A DNA stretch of 54,169 nucleotides from Chthoniobacter flavus. GTDB taxonomy: Bacteria; Verrucomicrobiota; Verrucomicrobiia; Chthoniobacterales; Terrimicrobiaceae. The notes beneath the pieces are model-generated. The model had not been told where the DNA came from. It worked only from the letters and a program-made list of their open reading frames with translations, and made no database searches. The DNA lies in assembly GCA_945860745.1 (NCBI GenBank), contig CAMASH010000014.1:1-54169 (forward strand), written 5' to 3'. Both the position numbers and the translations under genes were made by a program. This document shows positions 43,861 through 51,223 of this stretch, piece by piece (position 1 is the stretch's first letter; each line of letters starts with the position of its first letter).

Positions 43861-45008
43861 GGCCGATCCTTTCCAAAAACGATGGTGCCCGAGGACGAGA
43901 ACATGCCGCCCACTCCGTGAGCCACCGAGATTTTTACGTCAGGCACCTGGGCCGGGGCGGTTCCGCGCACCTGGCGGACGCTTTCCTGCAAGGCAAACAT
44001 GCCATACATGCCGGTGTGCGTGTAGGAAAGACCGCCGCCGTTGGTGTTCAAGGGGAGCTTTCCGCCTGGACGCGTGTTGCCTTCCCCGATGAAGTCTTTG
44101 GCCTCGCCTCTCGCGCAAAAGCCGAGATCCTCGAGGCCAAATAAAGGAAGGTGAGCGAAGGCATCGTAGATCATGAGGTGGTTGACATCCTCATGGCGGA
44201 TCCCGGCCATCTTCATGGCTGTCGGACCCGAGACCCGGAACGCCCGCGAGGAGGTGAAGTCTTCCATCTGCGACACCATGGTCGTCTCGACGCTCTCGCC
44301 GCTTCCAAGGAGATAGACAGGCGGCGCGGGAAAATCGGTGGCGCGCTCGGCGGCGGTGAGAATCAGTGCTCCGCCGCCATCGGTGACCGGGCAGCATTGG
44401 AGAAGGCGAAACGGGTAGGCCACCATGCGGCTGGCCAGCACCTCTTCCACCGTCACGCGCTCCTGAAACAATGCCCGGGGATTTTGCGCCGCCCACTCGC
44501 GCTGGACCACCGCCACCATGGCAAGGTGCTCGTGGGTCGTCCCGGTGGCTTTCATGTAGCGGAGCACAGGAATCGGAAAGAGCGTCGCCGGACCCGCAGG
44601 CCCAAACGGGGCCTCAAACTGTCCCGCCAGACTTTCGGGCTCGGGCGGACGGGGCGTGGCATTCACGCGCGATTTGCCGCTTTCTCCATGAGTGATCAGG
44701 ATCGTGTGAGCATAGCCCGCGGCAATCGCCGCCGCCGCATGGCGCACATGCAGCATGAAGGAGCACCCGCCCACTCCCGTGCCGTCCACCCAGCGCGGGG
44801 TGATTCCGAGATAGTGCGCGATTTGCTGGGGCATCATCTGACCGACGCAGGCGAGCCCGTCAATGTCCTTGGGCTGGAGCCCCGCATCGGCCATGGCATT
44901 GAGCGCGGCATCCGCGTGCAGCATGATCTGGGACATGTCCGGGACGACCCCGATGCGGGTGGTTTCCGCCGCTCCCACCACGGCAACTGAACCGGGCTTG
45001 TAGGCCAT
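43857..45008 (-). CDS. SCP2/Ltp-type thiolase-like enzyme
   Basis: 383 residues from MAYKPGSVAVVGAAETTRIG. An upstream extension in the same frame is not thiolase-like. The first Cys candidate is Cys82 in GVGGCSFMLHV. The late part has LNTNGGGLSYTHTGMYGMFALQESVRQVRG, matching the thiolase GG-x-GHPxGxxG region with its His. The ending (HGVGGMFSSSGTIVFGKD) is as in Ltp/SCP2 thiolases that pair with DUF35 proteins. The ATG overlaps the DUF35 stop (TAATG), so the partners are coupled, as in BbsAB thiolase and Ltp2-ChsH2 aldolase pairs. It would cleave a 3-oxoacyl-CoA, or perform a retro-aldol step. Confidence 0.85.
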   Translation of the reverse strand: MAYKPGSVAVVGAAETTRIGVVPDMSQIMLHADAALNAMADAGLQPKDIDGLACVGQMMPQQIAHYLGITPRWVDGTGVGGCSFMLHVRHAAAAIAAGYAHTILITHGESGKSRVNATPRPPEPESLAGQFEAPFGPAGPATLFPIPVLRYMKATGTTHEHLAMVAVVQREWAAQNPRALFQERVTVEEVLASRMVAYPFRLLQCCPVTDGGGALILTAAERATDFPAPPVYLLGSGESVETTMVSQMEDFTSSRAFRVSGPTAMKMAGIRHEDVNHLMIYDAFAHLPLFGLEDLGFCARGEAKDFIGEGNTRPGGKLPLNTNGGGLSYTHTGMYGMFALQESVRQVRGTAPAQVPDVKISVAHGVGGMFSSSGTIVFGKDRP

Positions 45009-45478
45009 TACGCGCCCTCCTTCAACGGACGGAAGAGCGGAAGCGAAATGCTGTCGTCCACCGGGCGGAAGACGACCTCCAGCGGCATGTCCAGCTTCAA
45101 TGCCTCGGGAGTCTGCGGGCATTCGACAATGTTTGTCATCATGCGCGGCCCCTCCTCCAATTCGACCACCGCGATGGCATACGGGGGAGTGAATCCCGGC
45201 ACCTCGCGGTGATGGATGACATAGCTGTAGAGGGTGGCGCGACCGGAGGCCTCGAAGACAGCGACCGCTCGATTTCCCGTGAACGGGCTGAAAGGGCGCG
45301 GCGGGAAATAGGCTCGCCCGGTGTCCGGACAGCGCTGAAGCAACAACTTCCCGCTCTTGCAGCCGTCCCAGAAATGCTTCGTCTCGGGTGTCGGCTCCGG
45401 CTTGCTTCCGGTAAACGGAATTTCAGCGAGCTTGGATACAGGCAAAAAGAATGGATGGAGCGCTTCCATGGGGAACAT
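45008..45478 (-). CDS. DUF35 OB-fold thiolase partner
   Basis: 156 residues from MFPMEALHPFF; the frame is open to 45655 but overlaps the transporter there. The N-terminal helix (PTPETKHFWDGCKSGKLLLQRC) and the OB-fold (TLYSYVIHHREVPGFTPPYAIAVVEL, then MMTNIVECP) are typical of DUF35 proteins. The usual rubredoxin-like zinc ribbon has C-x2-C and CP-x-C pairs; here it reads RCPDTGRAYFPPRPFSPFTG with a single Cys, so zinc is probably not bound. DUF35 proteins form complexes with thiolases and shape the active site. It sits 64 nt after the transporter and immediately before the thiolase. Confidence 0.85.
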   Translation of the reverse strand: MFPMEALHPFFLPVSKLAEIPFTGSKPEPTPETKHFWDGCKSGKLLLQRCPDTGRAYFPPRPFSPFTGNRAVAVFEASGRATLYSYVIHHREVPGFTPPYAIAVVELEEGPRMMTNIVECPQTPEALKLDMPLEVVFRPVDDSISLPLFRPLKEGA

Positions 45479-45542
45479 CAATAAACTCGCACCGCGGCTT
45501 GGGACAATCAATAAGCGGCGACTGGTTATTTTACCTATCCTG

Positions 45543-46463
45543 TCAGCGGGAAAGAAAAAGCGCGAGAGGGAGCGAGGCGGCCGCGCAAATCGTGCTGAGC
45601 ACGATCGACTTGCTGGCCAGCGGCTCGTCTCCGCCCAGTTGGCGAACCATGACAAAGGAGGCGGTGGCGGTCGGGCAGGCCGCGAGGATCAGGGCGATCT
45701 TCAAGTTGTCGCCGGTGATGCCGAAGAGCGGGGAAAGGAAATACACGAGCAGGGGAAAACAGAGGTTCTTAAGCAGGGTGGAGACCAGAACCCCGCCAAG
45801 CCGGTCCCCCAGCCTGGCGTGGGCGAGCGAGCCGCCAATGCAGAGGAGCGCGATGGGCACGGCCGGGCTGCCGAGGGCTTCGACCGTGCGATCCAAATAA
45901 ACCGGAAGTCGGATCCCGGCGAAGGCCAGGGGCATTCCGGCCATGCCGCCCAGGAGCAATGGGTTCGTGAAAATCGAGCGGAGAACCGTTCGCAGGGGGT
46001 TCGGGGACTGCTGGCCGCTGCTCAGCATGATGACCGAAAGCGCGTTGCCAAAGGCCGTCAGGAAAGCCATCACGATGACCGCTGTCGCGAACGCTTCCCG
46101 CTTTCCCGACAGCCCCTCGAACGTGTAGGCGAGCACCGGGATTCCAATGTAGGCCAGATTTCCGCGGAACGCGGATTGCGAGAGGGTCCCCTTCGAGGAT
46201 GGGTGCAAGCGCAGGAGACCGGCGCCGAGCCACCCCGCCGCCGCGATGATGACCGTGCCGACAAACAGCAAGGCCAGGAGGGCGAGGGTCGAGGATCCGG
46301 GCTTGTCCGCATGGGCGACGGAGCGAAACAGCAGCGCCGGCAGGGTGATCCAAAAAACCAGCTTGTTCAGGTCGTCCATGAATGCCTTCCCGAGAAAGCG
46401 GAGGTGCGCCAGGAAAAACCCGATCACGACGAGCAGCAGGATGGGCGCAAGAATCTGGATCAT
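45543..46463 (-). CDS. auxin efflux carrier (AEC)-family transporter
   Basis: 306 residues with about ten membrane segments, e.g. ILAPILLLVVIGFFLAHL, LALLALLFVGTVIIAAAGWLG and VPIALLCIGGSLAHARLG. The FRGNLAYIGIPVLAYTFEG segment and the polar-rich helix break (ACPTATASFVMVRQLGGD) are AEC hallmarks. Bacterial AEC carriers move small carboxylates such as malonate or malate, so it probably imports the substrate of the downstream CoA-dependent pathway. It is the first gene of the minus-strand operon, with operator site 6 located 53 nt upstream. Direction and substrate are not known. Confidence 0.87.
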   Translation of the reverse strand: MIQILAPILLLVVIGFFLAHLRFLGKAFMDDLNKLVFWITLPALLFRSVAHADKPGSSTLALLALLFVGTVIIAAAGWLGAGLLRLHPSSKGTLSQSAFRGNLAYIGIPVLAYTFEGLSGKREAFATAVIVMAFLTAFGNALSVIMLSSGQQSPNPLRTVLRSIFTNPLLLGGMAGMPLAFAGIRLPVYLDRTVEALGSPAVPIALLCIGGSLAHARLGDRLGGVLVSTLLKNLCFPLLVYFLSPLFGITGDNLKIALILAACPTATASFVMVRQLGGDEPLASKSIVLSTICAAASLPLALFLSR

Positions 46464-46516
46464 TCCGATCCCGAAAGCATCAGGCCCGCCGAAAGAGGCG
46501 TCAATCCCACAAGGGC

Positions 46517-46535
46517 TGGTAAGCTGATGTCACCA
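46517..46535 (-). promoter_or_regulatory. 19-bp operator candidate, site 6
   Basis: TGGTAAGCTGATGTCACCA, 53 nt upstream of the AEC transporter that leads the DUF35/thiolase operon. It shares TGGTNAG and T-S-ACC with the other sites. From here to 46728 no gene is seen. Confidence 0.55.
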
Positions 46536-46728
46536 GATTGCGGTGGGTGAAAATGCTGACTCTGATCTTTCTTGCCTAACGTCCCCAGTGAGGAATCCCC
46601 GCTTGCTTCCGGCATGTCTCTCGCCCGCGCAGCGGATTTAGCAGGAGGCATGACAAAAGTGCCGAAGGCATGGGGATTAGCTGCACCGGCCCGTCCGGCC
46701 TGGTGTTGTTTTTATTGCACTTCAAGCT

Positions 46729-47316
46729 TCAAGGCTGATTTTGTTTCTCCTCTTTCGTAGAAAAGGCCAAAATCGAGTAAGCCTTTCCATTGAAAGCTAA
46801 ACGGTCGACCAAGTGCATTCCGAGTTTGCGCTGAGCTGCTGCCAGTGATCTAGGATTAGCTTCGTCAACAAAACCTACTCCAATATCAAATCGGTTTTGA
46901 ACCAATGAAAGCATCTTTTTAAACATTCCTTCGTGAATTCCTCTGCCTCTCCAGGCTTCGGCAATACATGTTGGGCCACTGATGAATACCTCTAATTCAG
47001 AGAGCTTTTGTCCTCCGAATGCGATGCTCGGAAACCGCTCAATTATGGCAGACAAAAGAGCGGAACTAGAGGCAAATGTAAGGGTTTGAGCCATCCTGTA
47101 GCCAACCAGTTCCGTCGTGGTGAAAGCTTTGACGATGGCGGCACCTTTAATGACCTCGTGAAGCATGTCAATTGAGAAACCCCCGGTTAAGAAACCACCC
47201 GCTCTCTGCTCTGAAGTTAAAGCCTCAAAAAGATTTTTTCCCTGAAGCTCTAAGATTGCGGGGAAGTCCTCTCGGGAGGCCGCGCTATAATTGATGTCGG
47301 TATTCATAATTCTCAT
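46729..47316 (-). CDS. GNAT-like acetyltransferase
   Basis: 195 residues. The start (INYSAASREDFPAILELQGKNLF) is the usual GNAT strand 1/helix 1. The acetyl-CoA loop is AEAWRGRGIHEGMFKKMLSLV (R/Q-x-x-G-x-G/A variant), followed by GVGFVDEANPRSLAAAQRKLGM, the normal late helix. Codons are more AT-rich than those of the flanking genes, and it lies between the operon and a patch of repeats and transposase debris, so transfer is likely. Acetylated substrate unknown. Confidence 0.75.
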   Translation of the reverse strand: MRIMNTDINYSAASREDFPAILELQGKNLFEALTSEQRAGGFLTGGFSIDMLHEVIKGAAIVKAFTTTELVGYRMAQTLTFASSSALLSAIIERFPSIAFGGQKLSELEVFISGPTCIAEAWRGRGIHEGMFKKMLSLVQNRFDIGVGFVDEANPRSLAAAQRKLGMHLVDRLAFNGKAYSILAFSTKEEKQNQP

Positions 47317-47406
47317 CTGCGAAGATTACTAACGTCGCTACTATTTGGCTCCTTGGATTCAAGAGTTAAGTGCGAAAATAGGGAAGGGAAAAAGGGGTCA
47401 GCAACG

Positions 47407-47541
47407 AATGGCGCTAAGTTCAGGGCGTTTTGGGGTGCAGCCCTTGCAGGGCAGATCGTTGTGTTTCCTCGAGATCCCTGGGTAGCTCCGCAACCCAGGG
47501 CTAGGGGATTGAGCCCCGTTGGGGCTTAAGTTAGCGCCATT
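47407..47541. repeat. GGCGCTAA-type inverted-repeat element, copy B
   Basis: 135 bp bounded by AATGGCGCTAAGTTCAG and CTTAAGTTAGCGCCATT (imperfect inverted repeat), related to copy A at 30278-30414. It is flanked by an 11-bp direct repeat, GGGTCAGCAAC, at 47395-47405 and 47543-47553, one base beyond each end. That is how a target duplication would look. Confidence 0.78.
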
Positions 47542-47554
47542 CGGGTCAGCAACT

Positions 47555-48706
47555 GTCTTAGATCGCAAGGAAAAGGGCGGGATATTTTAATAGTCGGTTG
47601 GCGAGGAGGATGAGTTTTCGCATGAGGACGGTGAGGGCGAGTTTTTTTGGTTTTCCGGCAAGGAGGAGACGTTGGGAGAGGGCTTTGAGGACGGGGTTGT
47701 GGCGGGAGGCGACGAGAGCGGCCATGCTGAGCCCTTCCGTGATCGGGGACGAAAAAGTTCCCGTCACGGGATTTCAGTTTTTTTTGCGCAGCGGAGGGGC
47801 CGATCTCCAGCCTTCTCATCATAAGGTCCAAGAGATGGCTTCAGCTTTCAAAATCCAGAGAGGTCGTCAGGGTGCGGATGTGATCGAAAAACGTGCGCCG
47901 CGCTCCGAGCTTGGCCCGCAGCAACCGATACGCCCCGTCGGTGATCTCCCGCAGCGTATGCAAACCGCAAGCCAGCAGGTTCATCGTGGCCAGCAGCGGG
48001 GAGAGGCGCTTCTTGCCCTGTCCGAAGTTGTGTTCCAAGTGGTAGCCCGTGGTCTTGAGTCCATTAGGGCTTTCATTTTCGATCTTTCAGCGTGCGCGTG
48101 CCGCCGAGACCAACCCGACAACGTTCTCTTCCCCAACCTTCCCGTCGGTGATCAGTCCTGTGGGATGATGAATTCCGGTCGCCGCGGCACCACCTCTTTG
48201 TGGGAGGGACTGACAATGACCGGCGTGATGGCACTGTGAAAATGGAGGCATTCCCCGCTCTTGTGCGCGATGCGTGAACAGTGCGGGCAGTGGATATTTT
48301 CCGTTTGGGAAGAAAAATACCAGGTGGCATCCAGGGCAATGAGCCGGGTGTTTTCCACCGCGCGCATGAACTCCAGCAGACCCGCTTGGTCAAAATCCGC
48401 GTGCAACCCGTCGAAAAGGCAGAAGAGCTGTGAGGGCTCCACGGGATCGAGGGTTTGGCGGATCTGATTGTCGCAGGGGATGCGTTCCACTGCGAACAAG
48501 GAGCGGGCATTGTGGCGCCCTCCGGCCTCCTCCCGGGCTCTCGGGAAAATCAGAAACGAGGGACACCGGGTAAAGAAGACCGGAAAAGCAGAAAGCGCTA
48601 TGGCGGCCATCGGGGAGCGGGTGTTCTTCCCCTTGCGGTCATCGGGCGGCGCACCGGCCACCTCCCGAAAGCGCCTGATGATTTTTGAGAAGCTTCGGCC
48701 CGGCAT
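47555..48706 (-). pseudogene. decayed transposase gene
   Basis: Pieces of one transposase in shifted frames. The piece from 48706 (MPGRSFSKIIRRFREV) contains IPCDNQIRQTLDPVEP, FMRAVENTRLIALDATWYFSSQTENIHCPHCSR (possible catalytic Asp with a Cys pair) and SPSHKEVVPRRPEFI. After a frame break near 48150, the piece at 48038-47841 has MEHNFGQGKKRLSPLLATMNLLACGLHTL, the usual end of a DDE transposase with its Glu. The last stretch (47831-47558) is frame-shifted again. No intact terminal repeats were recognised. It lies next to the copy B repeat. Confidence 0.65.
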
Positions 48707-48871
48707 GGAACAGCTTAATGAAGGGTGTGGTAAAAAAAGTACAGTGACAATTTTGTCGCATTTCTCCTCACCGCGCTTTCCCTTGGCAAGAGGCCGATTT
48801 TTACCAGGCTCTCCCCCTTCCCAGAGTCTCCTATGAGAATTGCTGGAAAAGGGTTGCCTTTCATGCATTAA

Positions 48872-48886
48872 GTGCGTATACCGCAC
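48872..48886 (+). promoter_or_regulatory. 15-bp palindrome, IclR-type operator candidate
   Basis: GTGCGTATACCGCAC: arms GTGCG and CGCAC around TATAC, 13 nt before the IclR-family start codon. The layout resembles the 15-bp palindromes described for PcaR/PobR-type IclR regulators, so autoregulation is likely (inference). Confidence 0.55.
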
Positions 48887-48899
48887 ATCTTATTCGCCT

Positions 48900-49667
48900 A
48901 TGACGAAACCGTATGATCAGCGCAACCATATTGTCGGTCTGGAAAAAGGCCTGGCCGTCATTAAATGTTTCGATGCCGAACACAAAAAGCTAACCATCGC
49001 CGAGGTGGCGGTGGCCATCGGGCTTTCCCGGGCGGCGGCGCGTCGCTGCCTGCTCACGCTCACTCATCTTGGCTACGCCGAATATGACGGAAAATTTTTC
49101 CGGCTTACCGTCCAGGCGTTGCGCCTGGGCTACGCCTATCTGGCCTCCACGACGAACCCTCAGATTCTCCAGAACTTCGTCGAGCGCTTGTCCGAAGAGA
49201 CCGGCGAATCCAGCTCAGGCGCCATCTTGGACGGAAATGACATGGTCTATGTCGCGCGGGCCGCGGTGAAGCGAATTCTCGCTATCAATGTGAACGTGGG
49301 AACCCGGCTGCCGCTTTTTTGCACGTCGCTGGGACGGGTTTTGCTCGCCGGTCTGACACCCGAGGAGGCGGAAAGCCGTCTCGCGAGCACCCCGCGGCCG
49401 GAATATACGGAGCACACGATTACCAGCCTCCCGCAGCTTCGGAGGCAGTTGGAGCAGGTTCGCATCGATGGCTATTGCCTGGTGGAGGAGGAGCTTCAGC
49501 TTGGTCTGATTTCGCTGGCCGTTCCTGTTTACAGCTCGGACGGACGCACCGTGGCAGCGATTTGCGTGGGCTCCAGACCGCATCGCATGACGCCCAAACA
49601 GATGCTCAAAGAGTATCTGCCCAAGCTGGTCAAGGCTCAGAATGATCTCAGCGGAATGATCCAGTAG
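48900..49667 (+). CDS. IclR-family transcriptional regulator (PcaR/PobR-like)
   Basis: 255 residues from MTKPYDQRNHIVGLEKGLAVIKCF; the frame is open 20 codons further up, but that would include the operator. The N-terminal winged HTH is LTIAEVAVAIGLSRAAARRCLLTLTHLGYAEYDGKFFRLT. The effector domain starts with LSEETGESSSGAILDGNDMVYVARA and has VNVGTRLPLFCTSLGRVLLA. Ligands in this subgroup are often aromatic or dicarboxylic acids such as beta-ketoadipate or protocatechuate. The pathway genes at 38762-46463 lie 2.4 kb away on the other strand and are its most likely targets, though I saw no second copy of its palindrome there. Confidence 0.88.
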   Translation: MTKPYDQRNHIVGLEKGLAVIKCFDAEHKKLTIAEVAVAIGLSRAAARRCLLTLTHLGYAEYDGKFFRLTVQALRLGYAYLASTTNPQILQNFVERLSEETGESSSGAILDGNDMVYVARAAVKRILAINVNVGTRLPLFCTSLGRVLLAGLTPEEAESRLASTPRPEYTEHTITSLPQLRRQLEQVRIDGYCLVEEELQLGLISLAVPVYSSDGRTVAAICVGSRPHRMTPKQMLKEYLPKLVKAQNDLSGMIQ

Positions 49668-49801
49668 CCGGGCGCAACGCGGCACCGTCGCGCTGCCGGC
49701 TCTGGCGACCAGATCGTTGCGCGATGCGGAATCAGTTTTCTGTGATTTATCCGGGTTGGGAATGCCTCACGAACGGGTCTTATCCCGGAAACGGATTTTG
49801 A

Positions 49802-49919
49802 ACCACGAAGGACACCAAGATCACGAAGGAAAATAATAAACGAGACTGGAACCATTTTGGGCCGGTTCGTTCAGGAGATCGGGCCATTTGATTTTCTCTG
49901 TCTTCGTGTGCTTCGTGGT
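49802..49919. repeat. ACCACGAAG-type inverted-repeat element
   Basis: Ends ACCACGAAGGACACCAAGA and TCTTCGTGTGCTTCGTGGT, inverse complements at 17 of 19 positions, spanning 118 bp. The rest of 49668-49976 holds no gene. A small hairpin with GCGCAACG/CGTTGCGC arms follows the IclR stop and might act as its terminator. Confidence 0.55.
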
Positions 49920-49976
49920 AAATTCCAATCGCGGCGTTCAGGCTTATTTCACGTCCAGGGGATGCGACGGCCTTGC

Positions 49977-51059
49977 TTACTCCGGGCCGGCAGCCAGGGA
50001 TTCCGCTTTGCAGAACTGCGGGATAATGCGTGTGTGGCTGAGCGGAAACGGTCCCTCGGTGGCCATTTCCACCACGAGGCGGGATATCTTGGAGGCGATC
50101 CTTCGCAGGGGCGAAATGTAGTGGGCGATGGGGGGATGGATCCAGTCCAGAAGCGGGTCATACTCGCGCGTGATCACGGAGACATCGTGGGGGATCCGCC
50201 GCCCGAGAGAAAGCAGGCGCGTGACAAGAGTTGCTGTCGCGAAGGCGTTGATCGCAAAGAAAGCCGAGGGCGGCCCGGAGGTCGAAAGCAGGGTGTTGAT
50301 TTTCCGGAGCAAGTCCCGGCTTGAGTTCCCGTGCCGGATGATCTGGCACTGGACCGATGGATCGTCGGAGCGATGGAGGCTTTCAACGAAGCTCTCTTCG
50401 GTTTCCAAGTCGCCCGCATGATTGGCCTCGGGGATGATCCACGCAATCCGCCGGTGACCCTTCCCCAAGAATAGGCCCGCTGCATGGCGGCCCATCGAAT
50501 GGTAGTCGGTGTCAACCGACGGCATCGGGAGGCCGGGGAAGATGGAGCCGAGGGCGATGGCGGGGAGCGAGTTGTCGCAAAACCACTGCTGGACCGTCCG
50601 GGATGACAGGGCCAGCACAAAAGCGCGGAAATCCCCGCGGTCCCGTAAATGCTGAATCGCGCGCGCAGGGCGGTTGGTCCCGAAACCCGGATGGGAAACA
50701 ATCTCCAACCGCAGGCCGCGCTCCTGGAGAACCTTGCCCATGTAATCGATGAGAAAGATTCTGTTCCGGCTCATGGAATACAGCGGCAGCGTGGATACGA
50801 GGGCGACGGCGGCCTTGCCGGCCCGGCGCACCCGATGCTTCTTTAAGATGGCGCTCCGCCTTCCCTGCCTTACGGCGATAAGGCCCTCCCGTTTGATAAC
50901 TGCGATGGCGGCCCGAAGGGTGGGTCGGCTGACCTGCAGGAGCAAACAAAGTTCGCGCTCGCCTGGCAGGAACCCTCTCCAGACTCCCGTGACGATCCCT
51001 TCGCGCAACGCATCCACTGTCTGCCTGGTCAGGGTTTGGCGTTGGGGCATGTTCAACAT
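49977..51059 (-). CDS. GntR-HTH / LacI-sensor transcriptional regulator
   Basis: 360 residues. The N-terminal GntR winged helix is clear: QTVDALREGIVTGVWRGFLPGERELCLLLQVSRPTLRAAIAVIKREGLIAVRQGRRSAI. It is followed by a periplasmic-binding-type sensor (AVALVSTLPLYSMSRNRIFLIDYMGKVLQERGLRLEI; PSVDTDYHSMGRHAAGLFLGKGHRRIAWI; PPSAFFAINAFATATLVTRL; IPHDVSVITREYDPLL). This is the AraR-type layout, with sugar as the usual effector. It is divergent from a GH63/MGH-like glycosidase, with operator site 7 between them, so it is the best candidate for the factor binding all seven sites. A start at the Met three residues later is equally possible. Confidence 0.88.
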   Translation of the reverse strand: MLNMPQRQTLTRQTVDALREGIVTGVWRGFLPGERELCLLLQVSRPTLRAAIAVIKREGLIAVRQGRRSAILKKHRVRRAGKAAVALVSTLPLYSMSRNRIFLIDYMGKVLQERGLRLEIVSHPGFGTNRPARAIQHLRDRGDFRAFVLALSSRTVQQWFCDNSLPAIALGSIFPGLPMPSVDTDYHSMGRHAAGLFLGKGHRRIAWIIPEANHAGDLETEESFVESLHRSDDPSVQCQIIRHGNSSRDLLRKINTLLSTSGPPSAFFAINAFATATLVTRLLSLGRRIPHDVSVITREYDPLLDWIHPPIAHYISPLRRIASKISRLVVEMATEGPFPLSHTRIIPQFCKAESLAAGPE

Positions 51060-51129
51060 CGGGATTCGTGAAACTTTGGCCTAACGTGCCCATAAGGCAA
51101 AGCAAGATAGCAATCATTCACTGGAAAAA

Positions 51130-51148
51130 TGGTCAGGCAGTGTGACCA
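51130..51148. promoter_or_regulatory. 19-bp operator candidate, site 7
   Basis: TGGTCAGGCAGTGTGACCA, with perfect TGGTCA/TGACCA half sites. It lies between the divergent GntR/LacI-type regulator (70 nt away) and the GH63/MGH-like gene (75 nt away). This placement fits autoregulation plus control of the glycosidase-esterase pair. Confidence 0.68.
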
Positions 51149-51223
51149 GTCGAATCCCCTTGTGGAAATCAATCCGCGGGCGAAAATTTGCGCGGGATCA
51201 CAGCCAAGACGTTCCCAACCACT

